This document shows, one piece after another, positions 9,049 to 17,728 of a stretch of 57,253 nucleotides of DNA. Source of the DNA: an uncultured Muribaculaceae bacterium (GTDB lineage: Bacteria > Bacteroidota > Bacteroidia > Bacteroidales > Muribaculaceae); contig CAJTRT010000013.1 in NCBI GenBank assembly GCA_910579105.1, forward strand, positions 1-57,253. Direction: 5' to 3'. The stretch's first letter is position 1. The number at the start of each line of letters is the position of its first letter. The notes beneath the pieces are model-generated. The model made no database searches. It was not told where the DNA came from and worked only from the letters and a program-made list of their open reading frames with translations. The position numbers and the translations under genes are program-made.

Positions 9049-11649
9049 ATGAACAGACAGTTGATTAGCGTCGCGCTGTTTGCGGCAGTCATACTGCCCG
9101 GCGCCTCCCAGGAGACGGGGGGCGAGCCGGGCGCTATGGCCATGCCAGTGCTGACCGTGCCAGGGATGCCCTTGGTGGGGCTTCCCGGCAGTGGAGCGCA
9201 GAGCGCCGAGGAGGCGGTCGAGCAGGCCACAGACCTCTACAAGCAGTTCAAATGGCAGAAATACGACGGCGAGACAGACGACAAGATCTATCCACTGGCC
9301 TATAAGGCCCACCAGGCGGCCGTCAGTGCGCTGGAAGCGAGCGCTCCCGGTTCCGAGCCATACAGCCGCGCGCGTAGCATGCTGGTCGACATAATGCCTG
9401 ACATTCTCCGCGGGGCGTCCTACTATTCGGGAAAGGACGAGGCCGAGTTGAAAAAGTTCGCCTCGGCCTATGTAGATTCTAAAATCCGTCCGGCATTGAA
9501 GGACGAGAAGTTCATTGAGCCGCAGGGCATGTATCCCGTGCTGGTCTACATCGCCGCCTCCGGAGCGTTCAACGGGGGGAACTATGCCGACGCCATAAAG
9601 TATTTCGACGAGTATATCAAGGTCGGCCCGCAGGAGGAGATGGCCAACATCTACCTCTTCAAGATGCACTCCCAGGCCAATCTCCGGCATTTCGACGACG
9701 CGGTGGAGACCGCCATGGAGGGGCTGCGCAAGTTCCCGGCCGACCAGAACCTAATGATGGCCGGTGTGCAGGCGTGCGTCAACGGCCACACCTCGGAGCA
9801 TTTGCAGGAGCTGCTCGACAAACTGCGGGTCTTCAAGCCCGACGACGAACAGCTGCTCAACGTCCAGGGGCAGCTCTACGAGTCGCAGGGCGAGCTGGGA
9901 AAGGCGCTTGAGACCTACCAGAGGCTTTTCGACCTGCGCCCTGACAACCTCAACATTGTCAGGCACCTGGCAATCGCCTACTTCAACCTGGGTGTTGACA
10001 GCTACAACCAGATGATCTACGAGGAGGACGAGAAGCAGCAGCGTAAGTTCAAGCGCCAGAGCGACGAGTATTTCGAGGCAGCCTGCGCCTACCTGGAACC
10101 GGCGGTCGCCAACGATCCGTTCTCGATTAAATATCTCAAAGCGCTGGGGGTGAGCTACGGATGCCTGGGGCGGCTCGACCGCTTCGCCGAGGTCAACAAC
10201 CGCATAAAGGCTCTCGGCTCCAATCCGTTGTCGGAGAAGGATATGCCGGCGATGGTGAGTGTCGACGGAAGCGCGTTCGGGGGCGCCACTCCTGGATCGT
10301 CGCCCAAAAAGGCCAAGGAAGCGCCCCGTTACAGCGACTTTGCCAAGAGCTACGTCGAGAAGCGGTTGGGCGACTGGGCGAAAAAGGGGGAATTCGAGCG
10401 CACGGAGGCGTTTGTCGACCGCGTGAGCGGCGACGGCATGGAGCGGCAGCAAGCCGCGCTGCTGAAAGCCGCCGAGAAGGAATATCTTACGCTCTATACC
10501 CGCCGCCTGACGCTTTCAGACACCAGGCTGCTCCCCTACGACACGGATACGGAGCTCTACACGCTGGAGACCTCCTACGGCCCGGTGGCGGTGCGCGTGC
10601 CGCTCGACAATGGCGAGGCCGAGCGCTTCAAGAGCGAGTGGGAGATGGCCAAGCTCCGCGAGCCGGGATATTCGATTGACAACAACAAGGTGCGCCTTGC
10701 CAAGCTGAACGTGATTCTACCATCGGGCAAGACATATGTCGCCGAAAACAGCGACGCCGCGTCAAAAACAACCATCGTGGATGTGGAGAAACCCGAAATA
10801 ACCCTTCCGGGGGGTGCCGGCGGCAAGGCAGGCGCTCCGCTAAGGCCGAAACGCACCTACGCCCAAAGCGACGTTGACAAGGATATCCCTGTCAACAAGA
10901 CCGACGCGGCGAACACTTTCGCGGTGATCATTGCCAACGAGAATTACTCCAAGGCGGTAGATGTCGAGGCCGCCTCGCACGACGGAGCCGCGTTCGCCGA
11001 CTACTGCAATCTGACGCTCGGGCTGCCTAAGAGCAACATCCGCGTCTACAACGACGCGTCGCTGGCCGAGATGCTCCGCGCCATGGCCGACATGCGCAAC
11101 ATAGCGTCGGTAACCTCCGGCAACGCCGACCTGATATTCTATTACGCGGGCCACGGGGTGCCCGACGACGCTACCAAGGACGCGTACCTGCTCCCGACCG
11201 ACGGCGATGCCGCCGTGACGGAGACCTGCCTCTCGCTCGGCCGTCTCTACGACAACCTGGCGGAGCTTGACACCCGCAGGGTGCTCGTGTTCCTCGACGC
11301 GTGCTTCTCGGGGGCTACCCGCGAAGGGAAGATGCTCAACGAAGCCCGCGGCGTTGAAATAAAGCCGAAGGCCGAGGCACCGAAGGGCAATATGTTCGTG
11401 CTCTCCGCGGCCTCCGACAGCGAGACCGCCCTGCCGTACAAGGAGAAGGCGCACGGCCTGTTCACCTACTTCCTGCTGAAAAAGCTCCAGGAGAGCAAGG
11501 GAAAGGTATCGCTCGGCGAGTTGTCGGACTATGTGATCGACAACGTGAGCCGCCAGTCGGTGATTGTCAACAGCAAGAAACAGACCCCTACCGCCACGGC
11601 CTCCGGGCGCCTTTCCGGCAAGTGGCGCGGCGAGAAACTCAAAAACTGA
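9049..11649 (+). CDS. Exported TPR-caspase-like peptidase (C14 family)
   Basis: 866-residue exported protein. The signal peptide ends near residue 20. A tetratricopeptide-like helical region spans about residues 55-390 and includes recognisable TPR helices (ALETYQRLFDLRPDN, IVRHLAIAYFNLG). The C-terminal caspase-like domain covers about residues 620-860. The catalytic His is in YYAGHG (His702) and the catalytic Cys in DACFSG (Cys752), both intact and correctly spaced, preceded by the typical FAVIIANENY strand. C14 caspase-likes cut after basic or acidic residues depending on the clade; this one's specificity is not readable from sequence. TTG 9046 precedes the chosen ATG directly. It is the only likely enzyme with an intact active site in the first four genes of this operon. 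Confidence 0.9.
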   Translation: MNRQLISVALFAAVILPGASQETGGEPGAMAMPVLTVPGMPLVGLPGSGAQSAEEAVEQATDLYKQFKWQKYDGETDDKIYPLAYKAHQAAVSALEASAPGSEPYSRARSMLVDIMPDILRGASYYSGKDEAELKKFASAYVDSKIRPALKDEKFIEPQGMYPVLVYIAASGAFNGGNYADAIKYFDEYIKVGPQEEMANIYLFKMHSQANLRHFDDAVETAMEGLRKFPADQNLMMAGVQACVNGHTSEHLQELLDKLRVFKPDDEQLLNVQGQLYESQGELGKALETYQRLFDLRPDNLNIVRHLAIAYFNLGVDSYNQMIYEEDEKQQRKFKRQSDEYFEAACAYLEPAVANDPFSIKYLKALGVSYGCLGRLDRFAEVNNRIKALGSNPLSEKDMPAMVSVDGSAFGGATPGSSPKKAKEAPRYSDFAKSYVEKRLGDWAKKGEFERTEAFVDRVSGDGMERQQAALLKAAEKEYLTLYTRRLTLSDTRLLPYDTDTELYTLETSYGPVAVRVPLDNGEAERFKSEWEMAKLREPGYSIDNNKVRLAKLNVILPSGKTYVAENSDAASKTTIVDVEKPEITLPGGAGGKAGAPLRPKRTYAQSDVDKDIPVNKTDAANTFAVIIANENYSKAVDVEAASHDGAAFADYCNLTLGLPKSNIRVYNDASLAEMLRAMADMRNIASVTSGNADLIFYYAGHGVPDDATKDAYLLPTDGDAAVTETCLSLGRLYDNLAELDTRRVLVFLDACFSGATREGKMLNEARGVEIKPKAEAPKGNMFVLSAASDSETALPYKEKAHGLFTYFLLKKLQESKGKVSLGELSDYVIDNVSRQSVIVNSKKQTPTATASGRLSGKWRGEKLKN

Positions 11650-11650
11650 T

Positions 11651-12529
11651 ATGGGAATAATAAAGAAGATAATAATTACCCTCGTGACATTCGCGCTGTC
11701 GCTCGCGGCCTCGGCCAAGGGTAACGAGCGCGTCAGCGGCTCGTTCACCTACATAGGGCAGGGGCACGAGTCGCGCGACGTGTGCCGCGAGAAGGCCTAC
11801 CGCGGAGCGTGTGTCGAGGCCGTGGGCAACCGCTTCGGCTGGGTGGTCAGCGGTGTTACCTCGCAGGTCGAGACTGCCGCCAAGGGTAAGGAAGACCTTT
11901 ACTTCCAGCAGGACCACCAGCGGGCGGCCCGCGGTGAGTGGGTGGCCGACGACGGCGAGCCGGAATATGAATACGCCTTCGACAAGGACGGATGCCTGAC
12001 TGTCACCTGCAAGGTCAAGGGGTTCGCCCGCGCCCTCAGCAACGAGCGGGCGCAGTTCGAGGCGCTTCCGCTGCGCAACGGCGCGGAACGCGGTAATGCG
12101 TCCGCGGAGTTCCACAGCGGCGACACATTCCGGCTGCTGCTCCACGCTCCGGCCGACGGCTACGCGGCGGTGTTTCTCATCGGCGACGACCACACGGTCA
12201 ACACCCTGCTGCCGTACTCCGGCGCCGCGGCCGACGCCGCGCGGGTCAAGGGTGGCCGCGACATGGTGTTCTTCGACCCCGCCTTCGCGAAAGAGGGTGA
12301 GAAGGGGCTTGTCGATGAGCTGCGCCTGACTGCTGATTCCGATTTCGACCATTACCGCCTCTGCGTGGTATACTCCCCCCGGAAGTTCGTGAAACCCAAC
12401 GACACCGCGCGGGGCGAGCTGGTGCCGCGCCAGCTGAAACTCGCTGAATTCAACCGCTGGCTGCAACGCGTGACCGACGCCGACCCGTCGGTGGCCGTGA
12501 GCAACACGTCGATCACCGTTGTGCCTTGA
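11651..12529 (+). CDS. Exported DUF4384-domain protein
   Basis: 292-residue protein, starting one base after the stop of the caspase gene. The signal peptide ends near residue 19 (Ala-Ser-Ala). An N-terminal segment with SRDVCREKAYRGACVEAVGN resembles the LPP20/FlgT-type fold seen in envelope lipoproteins. Residues about 145-270 match DUF4384: FHSGDTFRLLLHAPADGY, AAVFLIGDD and NTLLPYSG. DUF4384 is frequently fused to or encoded beside caspase-like peptidases, so a physical link with the upstream peptidase is a reasonable inference. The longer in-frame extension upstream overlaps the caspase gene and has no signal peptide, so ATG 11651 was chosen. Confidence 0.82.
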   Translation: MGIIKKIIITLVTFALSLAASAKGNERVSGSFTYIGQGHESRDVCREKAYRGACVEAVGNRFGWVVSGVTSQVETAAKGKEDLYFQQDHQRAARGEWVADDGEPEYEYAFDKDGCLTVTCKVKGFARALSNERAQFEALPLRNGAERGNASAEFHSGDTFRLLLHAPADGYAAVFLIGDDHTVNTLLPYSGAAADAARVKGGRDMVFFDPAFAKEGEKGLVDELRLTADSDFDHYRLCVVYSPRKFVKPNDTARGELVPRQLKLAEFNRWLQRVTDADPSVAVSNTSITVVP

Positions 12530-12581
12530 AAATATATCGCTAAACATAGAAATATCTCTAACCAACTAAATATCACACACA

Positions 12582-13217
12582 ATGAAAAGATTCCTTTCAA
12601 TCCTGCTGGCAGTGTGCGTCCTGGCTTCCACAGCCCTCTGCGCCGCCGAACTCGACAAGAAAACCCGCAAGCGTCTCGAAAAAGAAAAAAAGGAGAAGCT
12701 CAAAGAGTATAAGAAGCAGGGGTGGCAGCTCCTCGGCTCCACCCGCACTCTCGACGGCACCCTCATGCGCCACTACGAGAAGTTAGAGGCGCTCGGCGAC
12801 GACGGCCGCGAGGTGTCGGGCATCGCCACTTCCGTGAGGTCGAAGAACAACGGCAAGCAGATCGCGACGAACAACGCCTGCATAACCTACGGCCAGCAGG
12901 CCGGCTCGACCCTCCGCGGCCGCGTGCTCGCCGAGTCGAACGTGAACACCACCGACCCGACCACCGAGTTCGAGAACTTCTTCCAGGCCTATGAGCGCGA
13001 GGTGGAGAAGGAAATCAAGGGGGAGATGGATGAGAGCTTCTCCATCATCCGCACCAACCCCGACGGCACTTACGAGGTGCAGTCATACTTCATCGTCAGC
13101 GAGAGCGCGGCCTCAAAGGCCCGCATGCGCGCCCTTGAGAACTCCATGCGCGAAAGCGAGATGGCCCGCGCCCATGCCGAGAAGATTTCAGGCTTCGTGC
13201 AGAAGGCTTTTGAATAA
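12582..13217 (+). CDS. Small exported protein, LPP20-like, 211 aa
   Basis: The signal peptide ends near residue 21 (Leu-Cys-Ala-Ala). A strongly charged Lys/Glu-rich helix (residues 23-47) is followed by an alpha/beta region containing NNACITYGQQAGSTLRGRV and a long helix with FQAYEREVEKEIKGEMDES, ending in another helix. The helix-strand arrangement recalls the LPP20-type fold of the preceding gene, but this is weak. I cannot name a function. It is on the same strand as its neighbours, with 52 bp before it and 71 bp after it and no consensus promoter visible in those gaps. Confidence 0.7.
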   Translation: MKRFLSILLAVCVLASTALCAAELDKKTRKRLEKEKKEKLKEYKKQGWQLLGSTRTLDGTLMRHYEKLEALGDDGREVSGIATSVRSKNNGKQIATNNACITYGQQAGSTLRGRVLAESNVNTTDPTTEFENFFQAYEREVEKEIKGEMDESFSIIRTNPDGTYEVQSYFIVSESAASKARMRALENSMRESEMARAHAEKISGFVQKAFE

Positions 13218-13288
13218 GGCGCTCACTTCTCTCTCCCTCTTTCTTCTCTCCCGATTTGAATCACAAACAACGGCAACAAGCCTAATCA

Positions 13289-14782
13289 ATGAAACGACAC
13301 GCGACACTTCTGATCCTCGCGGCGGCCTCGGCCATCTGGGCCGCCGCCCAGGGGACTTCCTACGAGGAGTTCCGCCGGGGAATGTATGAGCGCTACAACA
13401 ACTTCCGCGAGGGGATGTACGAGCGCTACGACGAGTTCCTGGCCGGAGCCTGGGCCGACTACGAGGTGGTTGCCGGGCAAAAACGCTCGACGACACCCAA
13501 GCCCCGGACAGCTCCCCGCGTGCCCGACGCGCCGGCGCTCGCCGCTCCCCGTGAGATCAGGGCTCCGGGGCAGTGGAGTGTGGAGCCTGAACGTTCGGGC
13601 GGCTTGGACTCGTCGGACAAGTCAGACAGGTCAGACAGGTCAGACAGGTCGGACAAGTCTGACTCGTCCGACGGATCCGTTTCCGCGGCTGCCGTTCCTG
13701 TCGAGTTCGACTTCTACGGCATGGCGCTCTCGATTCCCGATCCAGGGCTGGAGATTCCGCGCACGGTCGTCGACAAGCAGGATCTCGCGGCTCGATGGCG
13801 CTCGCTCCGCCAGGACCGTAAGGCACATGGGGCGCTCGCGTCGCTGCGCTCGCTCGCCTCTGAATTGAAACTCAACGACTATCTCACTTTGGAGATGGTG
13901 CGCGCCTATGTCGGCTTGCGCCACGCCTCGGCGGGAAGCGCCTCGCGTGCGTCGCTTGCGCATTTCCTCCTGGTGGGGATGGGCTATGACGTGCGCCTCG
14001 GAATCACCGGCGACCGCGACGGAGTGCTCCTCGTGCCCTTGAAGCAGGATGTGGCCGAGCATCCGTTCCTGAAGCTCGACGGTAAGAAATACTATCTCTT
14101 CATGGACAAGAAGCTCGGAAAGGCCGACTATGCCCGCACTTCGATCAGCACCTGCGACGTCACGCCCGACGGCTCGCTGGCCGAGGTCGATTGCGCTCTG
14201 ACCGATCTCAACCTGCCCTACAAGCCGCACCACTACAAGGTTGACAACGGCACGCTGCACATCGAGGGGGACGTGAACGCCAACATATTCCCGGTGCTGC
14301 GCCGCTACCCGCTGATGCAGACAGGCGATTTCGCCCGCTCCACGGTGCAGCCTTCGGTCCGCCGCGAAATAGTCGACCAGCTGTCGGCGCAGCTCAAAGG
14401 GAAACCCCTCGCGCAGGCTGTCGACGAATTGCTGAAATTCATCCAGAGCGGCTTCGACTATGCCACCGACGAGGAATTCCATGGCTACGAGAAGCCGTAT
14501 TTCCTCGAAGAGAACCTCTTCTATCCGAAAAACGACTGCGAGGACCGCGCGATTTTCTACACCTACATGCTGTGGAACGTGCTCGGAGTGCCGAACCACC
14601 TGATCGCCTATCCCGGACACGAGAGCGCCTCCGTGGTGCTCGACGAGCTTTCCGGCGGTGACTCCTACCGCTACGATGGCAAACGCTACCTCATCTCCGA
14701 CCCCACCTACATCGGAGCATCCACCGGCCAGTGCATGCCCGACTACATCAACGAGTCCCCCGTGATCGACAACGCCTACTGA
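13289..14782 (+). CDS. Exported transglutaminase-fold protein with Ser/Asp repeat
   Basis: 497-residue exported protein. The signal peptide ends near residue 17 (Ala-Ala-Ala-Gln). A Pro/Ala-rich linker contains a Ser-Asp-Arg/Lys repeat at residues 108-131, encoded by 9-bp units. The C-terminal part is a papain-like transglutaminase fold with a full candidate triad: Cys417 in NDCEDRA, His444 in PGHESAS and Asp471 in SDPTY. Such domains act as thiol peptidases, amidases or cross-linkers of envelope substrates. It is the last gene of the operon and ends five bases before the convergent trkH, with no terminator in between. A second thiol-enzyme fold in the same operon as a caspase is notable. Confidence 0.8.
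   Translation: MKRHATLLILAAASAIWAAAQGTSYEEFRRGMYERYNNFREGMYERYDEFLAGAWADYEVVAGQKRSTTPKPRTAPRVPDAPALAAPREIRAPGQWSVEPERSGGLDSSDKSDRSDRSDRSDKSDSSDGSVSAAAVPVEFDFYGMALSIPDPGLEIPRTVVDKQDLAARWRSLRQDRKAHGALASLRSLASELKLNDYLTLEMVRAYVGLRHASAGSASRASLAHFLLVGMGYDVRLGITGDRDGVLLVPLKQDVAEHPFLKLDGKKYYLFMDKKLGKADYARTSISTCDVTPDGSLAEVDCALTDLNLPYKPHHYKVDNGTLHIEGDVNANIFPVLRRYPLMQTGDFARSTVQPSVRREIVDQLSAQLKGKPLAQAVDELLKFIQSGFDYATDEEFHGYEKPYFLEENLFYPKNDCEDRAIFYTYMLWNVLGVPNHLIAYPGHESASVVLDELSGGDSYRYDGKRYLISDPTYIGASTGQCMPDYINESPVIDNAY
13610..13675 (+). repeat. Nine-base in-frame tandem repeat (Ser-Asp-Arg/Lys)
   Basis: Repeated units of the type TCAGACAGG run through the coding sequence of the transglutaminase-fold gene; at least three consecutive units are identical and flanking ones differ by one or two bases. 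The unit length keeps the frame, so copy-number change would only lengthen or shorten an acidic-basic spacer. Confidence 0.8.
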
Positions 14783-14787
14783 CCCTC

Positions 14788-16251
14788 TCAGCGCTTCCAG
14801 AAGGAGGGGAGGAAGAGTACCAGGAAGGTGAAGAGTTCGAGGCGGCCGACGAGCATGACGGCCGTCAGCAGCCATTTCACGGCGACCGGCAGGGCGGCGA
14901 ACGTGCCTCCCGCGCCGGTCGCTCCGTATCCGAGGCCGTTGCAGCCGATGCATGAGGCGGTCATGAACAGGGAATCGCCGAAAGTGTAGCCGAACATTGT
15001 GATTATGCCGGTGGAAACGATCATAGCGAGGAGGTAGACGGCGGTAAAGGCGGTTACTCGCGACAGGAGGCTGCTCTGCAACGCGCTCCCGTTGAGGCTG
15101 ACGATGTAGGAGCGCTTGGGGAAGACGGTGCGCTTTATTTCATTCGCGAGGTTGCGCCCGAGCACGATCTGGCGGTCGATCTTGATGCCGCCGGAGGTCG
15201 ATCCGGCGCAAGCCCCTGAAATCATCAGCAGAAGTGTGACGAAGAAGGCGAAAGGCCCCCAGCTTTCAATGGAACACACTGAGAAGCCTGTCGACGTGAC
15301 AGCCGAGACGATGTGGAAAACGGGATATGCCAGGGCGCGGTCGAGGCTGTCGGCTTCCCCGCGTATGAACGCGTCGGCAAGCAGGAGGATGTATGCCCCG
15401 GCGATGATCGCGCAGTAGGCGCGGAACACGTCGTTGCGGAGTATTTCCCGGATTCCGCCGCGCCGGGCGCTGTAAATGAGCATGAAGTTCAGCCCGGCAG
15501 CGAACATCGAGGCGGTGAGCACCCAAACCACATAGTCCGAATCCCAGTAGGCGATTCCGGCGTTACGTGTGGAGAAACCGCCGGTCGCCACCGTGGCGAA
15601 TGTCTGGCAGACACTGTCGAAGAGGTCCATCGGTCCGGCCCACAGGAGCAGTATGGTGGCTACGGTAAGCAGCGAGTAGACTCCCCACAGCGAAAGGGCT
15701 GTCTGGCGTATGCGCGGGTGCAGCTTGCCGTGGGTTATGCCGGTCGCTTCGGCCTGGAACAGCGAGATGCCCGCGGCTTTGTTCAGTTCGGGCACCACGG
15801 CGAGCATGAACAGGACGATTCCCAGTCCGCCGATCCACTGTGTGAACGCCCGCCAGAACAATATGCCGCGCGATTGCGCCTCCACGTCGGTGATGACGCT
15901 CGCGCCGGTTGTCGTGAAGCCCGATATCACCTCGAACACGGCGTCGGTGAATCCGAGAGGGGCGTCGCTCATCATAAACGGTATTATTCCGAAAAGGGCG
16001 AAGACGATCCACACGAGGGCGGTTATTATGAACCCCTCGCGGCTCCTTATGGTGGCGGGTGCTCCGGCTGTGGCCAGCTCGGCGAAGCCGCCGGCGGCTG
16101 TGGCGGCCGCTACCGCCACGGCGAATCCCTTCCAGTCGCTTTCGCCGTAGGCCAGGCACACGAGCAGCGGGACGAGCATAAGCGCTCCCTCGACCAGCAC
16201 AAGCCGTCCGAGAATCCGTATGATTGAGTTTGTCTGTAACGATACTCTCAT
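14788..16251 (-). CDS. trkH: Potassium uptake protein TrkH
   Basis: Inner-membrane potassium translocation subunit of the Trk/Ktr superfamily, 487 aa with about ten hydrophobic segments. The pore-loop signatures typical of TrkH are visible: VISGFTTTGASVI (near residue 109), FATVATGGFST (near 220), VTSTGFSVCS (near 315) and a fourth loop with SCIGCNGLGYG (near 435). It is followed upstream on the same strand by trkA, 36 bp away, so the two are cotranscribed and form one uptake system. The C-terminus faces the convergent transglutaminase gene with a five-base gap. Confidence 0.95.
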   Translation of the reverse strand: MRVSLQTNSIIRILGRLVLVEGALMLVPLLVCLAYGESDWKGFAVAVAAATAAGGFAELATAGAPATIRSREGFIITALVWIVFALFGIIPFMMSDAPLGFTDAVFEVISGFTTTGASVITDVEAQSRGILFWRAFTQWIGGLGIVLFMLAVVPELNKAAGISLFQAEATGITHGKLHPRIRQTALSLWGVYSLLTVATILLLWAGPMDLFDSVCQTFATVATGGFSTRNAGIAYWDSDYVVWVLTASMFAAGLNFMLIYSARRGGIREILRNDVFRAYCAIIAGAYILLLADAFIRGEADSLDRALAYPVFHIVSAVTSTGFSVCSIESWGPFAFFVTLLLMISGACAGSTSGGIKIDRQIVLGRNLANEIKRTVFPKRSYIVSLNGSALQSSLLSRVTAFTAVYLLAMIVSTGIITMFGYTFGDSLFMTASCIGCNGLGYGATGAGGTFAALPVAVKWLLTAVMLVGRLELFTFLVLFLPSFWKR

Positions 16252-16287
16252 ATGGTGTGACAGTTGTTTGCGGGCAGGCTGCCCCGT

Positions 16288-17622
16288 CTATCTGAAAAGG
16301 CGGCGGATGCGCGGGAGGGAGCCGCTGACGCAGAAAAGCACCACGCGGTCGCCGGGCCGGACGCGCGTGCGCCCGTCGACGAGCTGTCCCGCGCCGTCGC
16401 GTATCAGGCCGCCCACGGTCAGCCCTTTCGGGAGCGAGAGGTCCTGGATCGGTCTTGACACGATTCTTGAACCTTCGACGGCTTCGATTTCGGCGATTTC
16501 CGCCATGTCGAGCGACATGCACTGCGTTGCCGCGTCGCCTTCGTCGAGCAGCGCGTTGAGCACCTGTCCGGCGTTGAGGAGCTTCTTGTTGATGATTTTG
16601 TCAATCGACAGGCTCTCGGCCTCGGGACGATATTGGAGGTCTTCGATGCGTGCGAGGGTGCGGGCCACGCCGTGCTCGCGCGCCACCATGCATGACACGA
16701 TGTTTGTCTCGGAACTCCGGGTGAGGGCAAGGAACATGTCGCAGTTCCCAATCCCCTCGTCTTTGAGCGTCGCTACATCGTTGGCGGCGGCGTTTACCGC
16801 GACCACGCCGGGAAACCGGGCGGCAATCGCGTCGCATCGCCCGCGGTCGGGGTCAATGACGGTTATGTCGTAGCGTCCGGCGGTCAGCTCGAGCAGGTTC
16901 TCGGTGACATGCCCCGCGCCGGTTACCATGACGCGTCGGACCTTGGCGGGTGTTTTGCCGCACAGCGCCGGCAGAAGGTCCAGGTTCCGCGGCAGGACGG
17001 AGAAATACACCGTGTCGCCTTCGAGCAGCATGTCGTCGCCCCCGGGGATTATTATTCCGCTGCCGCGGCGTATGGCCGCGACATGGAACAGGCGCGGGGT
17101 GTTCGGTATGTCGCGCAGGCGGTGGCCGCGAAGCTCTCCACCGGAGGTCATCCGCACGCCTACCACGAGCAGTTCTCCACGGTAGAGCCGGAACCACTCG
17201 CTGACCCAGTTGTGTTCGATGAACCGGGCGATTTCCGCGGCGGCGAGCTTTTCGGGATAAATCGTGATGTCGACACCTTTGCCGCGCAGCAGCGCCTTGG
17301 TGGCGTCGGTGTCGAACTCTGGGTTGTCGATGCGCGCCGCGCATCTCCGCGTGCCGCAGTCTTTGGCCAGGAGGCAGGCTATTATGTTGGCGTTCTCGTC
17401 GGGGGTGACAGCGACGAAAAGGTCGGCGGCGTCGGCCCCGCATTGCAGCAGGTTGTGTCTCGAAAGGGGGCTTCCCTCGAAGGTGATGAAGTTCCCGGCC
17501 GCGTCGAGCTCGTCGAGGTGGTCCTTGTGGGTGCCCATCAGCACTATGTCCTGGTTCTCGACCGAAAGGGTCCGTGCCAGGTGGGTTCCGGTTTCGCCGT
17601 CGCCGGCAATGATGATTCTCAT
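16288..17622 (-). CDS. trkA: Trk potassium uptake regulatory subunit TrkA
   Basis: Cytosolic NAD(H)-binding subunit that gates TrkH. Two RCK_N/RCK_C halves are present: the first Rossmann motif is GDGETGTHLA at residue 7, the second VTGAGHVTENLLE near residue 231. Length of 444 aa equals the duplicated TrkA type of proteobacteria rather than the single-domain KtrA. A TTG at 17628 would add two residues; ATG 17622 is preferred. The region upstream (17623-17728) contains a CCCGCGC/GCGCGGG hairpin but no clear promoter, so transcription may read through from meaB. Confidence 0.95.
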   Translation of the reverse strand: MRIIIAGDGETGTHLARTLSVENQDIVLMGTHKDHLDELDAAGNFITFEGSPLSRHNLLQCGADAADLFVAVTPDENANIIACLLAKDCGTRRCAARIDNPEFDTDATKALLRGKGVDITIYPEKLAAAEIARFIEHNWVSEWFRLYRGELLVVGVRMTSGGELRGHRLRDIPNTPRLFHVAAIRRGSGIIIPGGDDMLLEGDTVYFSVLPRNLDLLPALCGKTPAKVRRVMVTGAGHVTENLLELTAGRYDITVIDPDRGRCDAIAARFPGVVAVNAAANDVATLKDEGIGNCDMFLALTRSSETNIVSCMVAREHGVARTLARIEDLQYRPEAESLSIDKIINKKLLNAGQVLNALLDEGDAATQCMSLDMAEIAEIEAVEGSRIVSRPIQDLSLPKGLTVGGLIRDGAGQLVDGRTRVRPGDRVVLFCVSGSLPRIRRLFR

Positions 17623-17637
17623 ATTCAAGACTGTTTG

Positions 17638-17656
17638 CCCGCGCTATCGGCGCGGG
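17638..17656 (-). terminator. GC-rich hairpin between meaB and trkA
   Basis: A perfect seven-base stem CCCGCGC/GCGCGGG with a five-base loop lies downstream of meaB. It has no T-run on the minus strand, so it may only attenuate transcription or stabilise the mRNA end. Confidence 0.35.
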
Positions 17657-17728
17657 AATCCTCGCAGGATAAACAATGCTGCCAGGCTGTTTGTGCGGGT
17701 TCCCTGTCGGGAAATCACGCTGGCGCCG

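Noticed and set aside
13610..13675. 9-bp tandem repeats considered as a CRISPR-like or minisatellite locus
   Set aside because: Units are contiguous without spacers and lie in frame inside a coding sequence, so they are a coding linker repeat.
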